Below are positions 16,027 to 20,499 of a stretch of DNA of 20,499 bases, piece by piece. The DNA is from a virus. Numbering within the stretch: position 1 is the stretch's first letter; the number at the start of each line of letters is the position of its first letter. The notes beneath the pieces were generated by a model. That model did no database searches. It saw only the letters and a list, made by a program, of their open reading frames with translations, and had not been told where the DNA came from. Location: IMG/VR virus record IMGVR_UViG_3300010883_000661, positions 1 to 20,499 of that record. One strand, written 5' to 3'. The translations under genes were made by a program, and so were the position numbers.

Positions 16027-16120
16027 CTGATGGTGTGTTTGTATGTCTTATCCTGACTACAATTCACTATTATTAATTAGTAGGTTAAAATACGAAACGC
16101 ACTCGCAAATAAAACAGGAC

Positions 16121-17002
16121 CTAAGGGCGGTACTTCGATTTCCACCGAGTATTAAAATACGGTTCGGCACCCACTACAACCTGTTCCCGTTGAATAGTGA
16201 CTTTCGCTGCGGATTGGCGCACTACCACGTTTGGGGTCTCTTGGTTCTTATCAGATCCTACCAAATATCCCAAAACACTAATTGTGATACTAGTGGTAAA
16301 GGTTCTTTCATCTAAGTTTAGACCTTCCGCATTGCTCTCAATATTGTATTCTGGTGTAATAAAGGCTTCATATCTATTCTTGTCATTAAAGATAGGGAAT
16401 ACAGTGGGAGTAGAATGATTACTCAGGAAAGGAGAGAGCATTTCATTCATCTGTTCTTGAAAGTTGCTTATTAAGTTAATGGTGTACGACGTCTCGATAA
16501 AGGTGGGCATTGGTATAGAGAGAGTTTCATAAACAATTTGTTTATTATTCCCCGGAAAAGTTTGGTAATTTGCGCTGGCACCCGTAGCGGACTTACGTAT
16601 AGCATTGGCATTAGCAAAATTCTTTGTCTTGTCCTGATTGACTACCCGAGCAATATTTATCGAGGCAGGAGACTCGGATGAGGCAAAGTAAGGAGGTATA
16701 TAGACTCCATACCTTCCCTTGTTTGTTGGGTTATTATTTATAGAACTTTTAGTGATAGAGATTACTGGATATTTTAATGTCCTTCCAAATTCACGGGCAG
16801 TAGAATCTTCCTTGATCTGGAAAGATCTTTCAGCGGCAGCAAATTTAACGGGCACCTTGGTAAAGCCCTCGTTAGACGTGCAATAAATATTCAACTTAGT
16901 GTTGATATACTCATAAAGCGCCTCGTCGATGGTGGAGATAGTGGATGGAGCTAGAGGGTAAGATGCAGATAAATCAGTGTTTAGATCGGGAGTCTTAGGC
17001 AT
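16121..17002 (-). CDS. 15: Tail completion and sheath stabiliser protein, gp15-like, 293 residues
   Basis: Length is close to T4 gp15 (272 residues). The central part contains LSIPMPTFIETSYTINLISN and a helix with EQMNEMLSPFL, the best-conserved region of gp15-type proteins. Before it come VPVKFAAAERSF and YPVISITKSSI strands, and near the C-terminus VTIQREQVVVGAEP. In T4, gp15 forms a hexameric ring that caps the finished tube and sheath and joins the tail to the neck. The start codon overlaps the gp14-like stop by one base (TAATG), with GGAGGG just upstream, so translation is probably coupled. Order gp13-gp14-gp15 matches T4. The region at 95-150 is Asn/Ala/Ser-rich and divergent. Confidence 0.8.
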   Translation of the reverse strand: MPKTPDLNTDLSASYPLAPSTISTIDEALYEYINTKLNIYCTSNEGFTKVPVKFAAAERSFQIKEDSTAREFGRTLKYPVISITKSSINNNPTNKGRYGVYIPPYFASSESPASINIARVVNQDKTKNFANANAIRKSATGASANYQTFPGNNKQIVYETLSIPMPTFIETSYTINLISNFQEQMNEMLSPFLSNHSTPTVFPIFNDKNRYEAFITPEYNIESNAEGLNLDERTFTTSITISVLGYLVGSDKNQETPNVVVRQSAAKVTIQREQVVVGAEPYFNTRWKSKYRP

Positions 17003-17550
17003 TAGGCCCTCCTACTTGTTTGTGAAGAGCCTACCTTTGAACCAGGATCGAAGACGCCTTGGCGGGCTTGCTTGCAAACGGCGGTCACCTCAAAAGAGTT
17101 GCCATCGGCGAAATCGCTATCCTGTCCAAATAAATATTTGGGCTCAAAAATGTCTATGATCTCAAAATACATTTGGTCATACTGAATAAAATCTCCCAGA
17201 CGAGCAAATAGATCTTGGTCTTCGGCCAGTCTGCGCTTATGAAAGTGGATAGTCAGATTATATAAATTATCGAAGCCAAACTGAGTTTGAGTACGGTCAG
17301 AACCGTTATACTCTACTAGACAGTAGACTCTTATTGGGGGGAGAAAAGTTTTTTTCATTGCTTCCCCGTAAAAATTATAATCTGTTCGGGGTAAATCGAT
17401 AGGAAAGTACAGTACCTGCTGTCCAACGACCTTCTCAATGACCTCGTCATTGATCTGTTTGACAAAGTCTCGTTCAGCCTTTCCTACGAACATAGGAGGA
17501 GGAGGCTGTCTAGGCTGTGTCCATTTATTATTGCGGGGGTCGTTTGCCAT
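17002..17550 (-). CDS. 14: Neck protein, gp14-like, 182 residues
   Basis: The middle of the protein resembles gp14: QQVLYFPIDLPRTDYNFYGE, then a barrel-like strand set (NLTIHFHKRRL), a segment with LGDFIQYDQMYFEIIDIFEP and YLFGQDSDF. The pattern of Y-F-P, then G-D-x-I-x-Y..F-E-I, then P..LGQ is shared with T4 gp14. In T4, gp14 and gp13 form the neck that seals the DNA-filled head and receives the tail. At 182 residues it is shorter than T4 gp14 (256); the shortening is mainly C-terminal. The N-terminus is Pro-rich (QPRQPPPPMF). It lies three bases after the gp13-like stop with an AGGGT site and overlaps gp15 by one base. Confidence 0.75.
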   Translation of the reverse strand: MANDPRNNKWTQPRQPPPPMFVGKAERDFVKQINDEVIEKVVGQQVLYFPIDLPRTDYNFYGEAMKKTFLPPIRVYCLVEYNGSDRTQTQFGFDNLYNLTIHFHKRRLAEDQDLFARLGDFIQYDQMYFEIIDIFEPKYLFGQDSDFADGNSFEVTAVCKQARQGVFDPGSKVGSSQTSRRA

Positions 17551-17553
17551 TTT

Positions 17554-18834
17554 TTACCCTACATAAATTCCATAAGGGATCGATGCCATAACCTCCGTAA
17601 CATTCTTTTGTAGTTGCGCATCACCCTCGGCTAGTTTTCCGTATACCAATTCGTCTAAGACGGTCTTAAGTTCCTCTCTAAGTGCAGTTTGTTCCTCTTT
17701 AGCCTCTGATACTAAGGCTGGTCCATTAAGAGTTACACTGTCTCCTGGTATGGGGATAGAGGATAACTTCGAACGGATTTGTCCGAGTGTCTCTTTACAC
17801 AAAGATAAAGAGAATCTCCGAATCCATTGCTTCCCGATACTATTTATATTTTTATAAGGCATGTTGGGGAAAGGCAGGGTGTTCATACTGCTAACCCCAT
17901 CCGCACCGTACTTCCGGTCGGCGTTTTCCTGAAAGGCATCTTCTGAAACTCTGAAATCTATCCAGAAGTTCCTAGGATGGGTACCGTTAGGGATTGGATA
18001 TATACGAAGCTTATTGTTATTGATTTTAAAAGAATAATGTGAAGCCCGAACGTTCAAGTCATTCTCATAAGTTATTGCTTGAAGAATGTTCTGCCAAGCT
18101 GGGACAATTTCAAATGTACTAGAATCAGCGTACATCCCATAAGTAGATGAATTTCCTAAAGTACCAACTGCTGACCCTCCGAAGAACCTCCAGCCGGCTC
18201 TGGGGGTTTTAAAGTAAACGTTCTGTACGGTGATTGCATTTTTCCCCACCAGATCATAGAAAGGAGAAGCGGTGTCCAAGGAAGAGCTATAAATAATTTT
18301 TTGTAGGTCGTAGTCCTGTACACCCCTTTCAGCGGCAAATGAAGCAGAGAAAATTGTCTGAGATGCGCCGACATCAGCATGAACGCTAGCACCACGCCCA
18401 ATGTGCATCGCAAATCCCAACTGGAAACGGGGGTATTTGAGATCAGGCTTGGTCTCTATCCCGCCAGACCCAGAATATTCTGTAAACTCGCCGTCCTGAT
18501 TAAATGATCCCGTAGTATTCCCGAGAAAATCTGAAAGTACATTTTTAGCCTGATGGGTGTTAATGAGATAAGAATATTCTAAGCAAGCTTCCTCGTATGC
18601 GTTATAGACGTTAGAAGGCGTTATTTCTAAATCAAGAACATTGCCGCCCAATTTATTATAAACATAAGCTACTTGATCTACTGCACCGGATATGAACGAG
18701 CGCACACCGGGTTCTGAATCTCCCGCACTAGTATATATTCCATAAGCTAACGTGCTTTCAACGTCCGTAGGAGTTCCAGTGGCCGGTAAAACAACGGCAC
18801 TGACTACACTTAATGGTTGTAAATTCGTGGGCAT
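17554..18834 (-). CDS. 13: Neck protein, gp13-like, 426 residues
   Basis: This is the first gene after the capsid gene and precedes gp14- and gp15-like genes, the position of gp13 in T4. Residues about 70-110 contain LDLEITPSNVYNAYEEACLEYS, then LINTHQAKNVLSDFLG, a helix pair typical of connector proteins of T4-like phages. A later strand segment (HYSFKINNNKLRIYPIP) is followed by FWIDFRVSEDAF. The C-terminal 120 residues are helical and acidic/basic (EAKEEQTALREELKTVLDEL). T4 gp13 has 309 residues; this one is longer through loops in the middle. The start at 18834 has AGAGGTG ten bases upstream. The terminator and a 134-base gap separate it from the capsid gene, so it should have its own promoter; none is certain. 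Confidence 0.72.
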   Translation of the reverse strand: MPTNLQPLSVVSAVVLPATGTPTDVESTLAYGIYTSAGDSEPGVRSFISGAVDQVAYVYNKLGGNVLDLEITPSNVYNAYEEACLEYSYLINTHQAKNVLSDFLGNTTGSFNQDGEFTEYSGSGGIETKPDLKYPRFQLGFAMHIGRGASVHADVGASQTIFSASFAAERGVQDYDLQKIIYSSSLDTASPFYDLVGKNAITVQNVYFKTPRAGWRFFGGSAVGTLGNSSTYGMYADSSTFEIVPAWQNILQAITYENDLNVRASHYSFKINNNKLRIYPIPNGTHPRNFWIDFRVSEDAFQENADRKYGADGVSSMNTLPFPNMPYKNINSIGKQWIRRFSLSLCKETLGQIRSKLSSIPIPGDSVTLNGPALVSEAKEEQTALREELKTVLDELVYGKLAEGDAQLQKNVTEVMASIPYGIYVG

Positions 18835-18849
18835 AAACTTTTCACCTCT

Positions 18850-18860
18850 TGTAAGACTGG
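18850..18860. repeat. Eleven-base sequence shared by two intergenic regions (copy 2)
   Basis: TGTAAGACTGG (plus strand) matches the copy at 11209-11219. Here it lies 16 bases before the gp13-like start, on the leader strand as CCAGTCTTACA, between a TATTTATA element and the ribosome binding site. Confidence 0.3.
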
Positions 18861-18872
18861 ACTAGGTTGCCT

Positions 18873-18880
18873 TATAAATA
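18873..18880 (+). promoter_or_regulatory. TATAAATA octamer upstream of the gp13-like gene (plus-strand sense)
   Basis: This is the second intergenic TATAAATA. It lies between the capsid terminator and the gp13-like gene and again reads on the plus strand, against the genes. On the transcribed strand it reads CTATTTATAAGG, 39 bases before the gp13 ATG, similar to GTATTTATACGAGG before the sheath gene. A promoter serving gp13 and the genes after it is expected here, because the capsid transcript ends at the terminator. This AT-rich element is the only candidate I see, with no good sigma70 -35 box. Confidence 0.25.
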
Positions 18881-18901
18881 GTTTTTATTAGTCCCTTTTT
18901 T

Positions 18902-18936
18902 AAAAAAAGAAAACCTCGCCACTATGGACGAGGTTT
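18902..18936 (-). terminator. Rho-independent terminator after the major capsid gene
   Basis: On the minus strand an eight-pair stem, AAACCTCG with CGAGGTTT (18936-18929 and 18918-18911), encloses a ten-base loop and is followed by CTTTTTTTA (18909-18901). It lies 33 bases beyond the capsid stop. Stem, loop and T-run match an intrinsic terminator for leftward transcription and would end the capsid transcript before the neck genes. The A-rich 5' side would also allow pairing with the T tract. Confidence 0.85.
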
Positions 18937-18968
18937 CCTCAACTATTATTCAGATCTTGTTTGAGCGT

Positions 18969-20499
18969 TTAAGCGGAAACGAGATCGTGAATAAGAACTA
19001 GACCGTACATGTCCGGACGAACCATCTGAGATGCGTACCGGGTCATGACGCCCTTACGGGGCACAAAGTCCTCTGTACCAAAGATGGTAGGAGTGACTTG
19101 GAGCGGGACATACGGAGCGTAAACAAATCCGCTTTCCAGGAAGCTGGTACCCTTGCGTCCAACAAGAATGACATTACGCATGAAGTAAGGATCAACGTAG
19201 ATGTCCATCTTGCGGCTAATAGAGCCAACTTGCTTAACGCCCCAGCTACCACTTTCTTCGTCAGCAGCGGCCGCAGCACGGAATCCGCTGGTGAATTCTA
19301 GAAGGTTAGCAACTTCCGGAGAGCAAACTAGGAAGTTTGCGCCGCCACGAAGCGTTTTACGATGTATACGAGCGCTAACTTCGTTAACGGTCTCCAATAG
19401 AGTCTCGTACCATTCACTTACGGTACCCGTGAAATCAGGATACAAGCTATTGCCGTTGGCAGCGCCTGTGTCACGGTCCACGAATTTGCCAGGTAGACGG
19501 CTCCAATGGAGGGTCGCACCTGTAGCACCGACGACCAAGTCATTAAGAATTTCCTGGTCGATCTCAAGAGCAATTTGCTCAGAGAGAATACTGGTAAGCT
19601 CAACCTCAGCGTCAAGGTTATGATAAGCGTTAAGATCCTGAGCAAGCTCTGGAGTCCACTTAGCCTTAAGCTTCTTGGTCTTCGCCGTTACAGCAATACT
19701 ATCCACCTTGATATCAATCTCGGGGATATTGGGGTTATTTTCAAGTCCCCATCCACCACCAAGAGTTGTACCTGCGACGGCTCCGAAAGGAGACCCAGCA
19801 GCGACAAACTGGTCAGCGATTGGGAAGTTGAGGGCCGAGGACAGATCCGTACCGTCGGTAAGCTGTGTGTTCAAATTGGCAGAACTTACAGCGCCGTCCA
19901 GAGAGACAACCACAAACAACATATTAGCTTGAAGAGAGCCAGAGAACTGGTTCAAGCGGCGCATATGGAAAGCGCTCGTAGCACGTCCACCAGCAGCGAC
20001 ATAATTCGGACCAGCGCCAGCGCCGATTCCACCAGCACCGTCAGAACCAGAGATAACGATCTCGGTCAGCGGAGCAGCAGTGCCGGACTGAAAGCCACGG
20101 GCTCGAAGGTCGGCAGAGGCACGTTGAACGATAGCATAGGTCGTGGTACCAGAAACTAGTTCTGGATCACCTTGAAATACTCGTCCAAGACCAGCGTTGG
20201 TCATGTTAAGTGATTCCGCATCACCGTAGGTACCGGCACGAAGAACGTCCGTAGTTCCTACATTGCCCGCCACAGAGCCTGTGGGGGATGAGAATCCGGC
20301 GTTAAGAGAATATGCGCTCAATTCGCCGTCAGCAGCACCGAGGTTTACACCTCCAGTAAGCTGCGAGCCAACTACACCACCGCCGTATAGCGAGGTATCT
20401 TGGATCTGAGCTAGGCGTGGCATTGAGCCAAGGGGATCAGCACTGAACGTGAAGTCAAGAAAGAAAATGAGCCCACTTGGGAGACTCATTGGTTGGACA
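18969..20499 (-). CDS. 23: Major capsid protein, gp23-like, N-terminus missing at the right edge
   Basis: The frame is open to the window end. It enters with VQPMSLPSGLIFFL, matching the GVQPM.SPTG region that lies near residue 113 of T4 gp23, so roughly 110 residues, including the prohead-protease cleavage region, are outside. The core motif KKLKAKWTPELAQDLNAYH, then LDAEVELTSILSEQIALEID, aligns closely with T4 gp23 (KSRQLKAAYSIELAQDLRAVHGMDADAELSGIL). Further on come FLVCSPEVANLLE, IYVDPYFMRN, FVYAPYVPLQ and the end MVRPDMYGLVLIHDL. The Met at 20489 is internal and has no ribosome binding site. The protein forms the hexameric shell of the head. A Gly/Ala-rich region at 60-200 of the visible part probably contains the insertion domain. 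A terminator follows. Confidence 0.95.
   Translation of the reverse strand, partial: VQPMSLPSGLIFFLDFTFSADPLGSMPRLAQIQDTSLYGGGVVGSQLTGGVNLGAADGELSAYSLNAGFSSPTGSVAGNVGTTDVLRAGTYGDAESLNMTNAGLGRVFQGDPELVSGTTTYAIVQRASADLRARGFQSGTAAPLTEIVISGSDGAGGIGAGAGPNYVAAGGRATSAFHMRRLNQFSGSLQANMLFVVVSLDGAVSSANLNTQLTDGTDLSSALNFPIADQFVAAGSPFGAVAGTTLGGGWGLENNPNIPEIDIKVDSIAVTAKTKKLKAKWTPELAQDLNAYHNLDAEVELTSILSEQIALEIDQEILNDLVVGATGATLHWSRLPGKFVDRDTGAANGNSLYPDFTGTVSEWYETLLETVNEVSARIHRKTLRGGANFLVCSPEVANLLEFTSGFRAAAAADEESGSWGVKQVGSISRKMDIYVDPYFMRNVILVGRKGTSFLESGFVYAPYVPLQVTPTIFGTEDFVPRKGVMTRYASQMVRPDMYGLVLIHDLVSA

Noticed and set aside
16001-16120. AT-rich TTATTAATTAGTAG segment as a terminator between the gp15-like and sheath genes
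   Set aside because: The inverted repeat is short and weak, with no G/C stem or T-run in either direction.
17841-17848. Minus-strand TATAAATA octamers inside genes (also at 16735-16742 and 5419-5426)
   Set aside because: They are in the correct orientation for late promoters but lie deep inside coding sequence with no gene start at useful distance. AT-rich codons make such matches likely by chance, although internal late promoters cannot be excluded.
19506-20159. 217-residue open frame on the plus strand opposite the capsid gene
   Set aside because: It lies entirely within the clearly conserved gp23 frame, has Ser/Arg/Thr-biased shadow composition and no ribosome binding site or recognisable motif. 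The same applies to the other plus-strand frames, such as those opposite the hub-like and sheath genes.
20487-20489. ATG as the start of the capsid gene
   Set aside because: There is no ribosome binding site, the frame stays open to the edge, and VQPM.LPSG matches an internal region of T4 gp23, so this Met is internal.
1-20499. tRNA genes, CRISPR arrays, insertion sequences, toxin-antitoxin or defence systems
   Set aside because: Both strands were read for cloverleaf-like sequences, regular repeats and transposase or defence motifs, and none was seen; nearly all the sequence is occupied by the listed genes.

Overview
This window is a stretch of late genes from a T4-like contractile-tailed phage (Caudoviricetes, myovirus morphology). 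Every supported gene lies on the minus strand, so transcription runs from the right edge to the left. The assignment rests on a recognisable chain of T4-type virion proteins: major capsid protein (gp23), neck proteins (gp13, gp14), tail completion/sheath stabiliser (gp15), sheath (gp18), tube (gp19), a gp26-like zinc-ribbon protein, a tape measure, a LysM tube-initiator-like protein (gp48/gp54 type), a gp53-like wedge protein and a very large hub-like baseplate protein. Divergence from T4 is large: the sheath is 1037 residues and the hub-like protein 1248. The set resembles the divergent T4-like phages of aquatic bacteria, but the host cannot be read from the sequence.

Layout, right to left. 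20499-18969: gp23, with its N-terminus beyond the right edge, followed by a clear rho-independent terminator (about 18902-18936). 18834-16121: gp13, gp14 and gp15, tightly packed, with a one-base overlap between gp14 and gp15. 16000-12305: sheath and tube. 12275-11222: gp26-like protein, with a conserved-looking 63-residue frame overlapping its 3' end at a run of seven T; this is either internal initiation or programmed frameshifting. 11127-2831: tape measure, LysM protein, gp53-like protein, hub-like protein and an unassigned 490-residue protein, with almost no intergenic space and ribosome binding sites often overlapping the preceding stop codon.

The left 2.8 kb is the unusual part. A stripped-down family A DNA polymerase (403 residues, motifs A, B and C intact, no visible exonuclease domain) overlaps by 11 bases a 296-residue protein that I read as a highly divergent FtsZ/tubulin-superfamily member with degenerate nucleotide-binding and catalytic loops. 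A 144-residue protein of unknown function follows, then a sigma70-like promoter and the start of a gp32-type single-stranded-DNA-binding protein, cut by the left edge. The structural operon therefore runs directly into DNA-metabolism-like genes and a putative cytoskeletal protein.

The right-hand genes supply head shell, neck, sheath, tube, tape measure with likely chaperones, and baseplate. The role of the polymerase/FtsZ-like pair is unknown. No tRNA genes, CRISPR arrays, insertion sequences or attachment sites were seen. The longest intergenic gap is about 130 bases.
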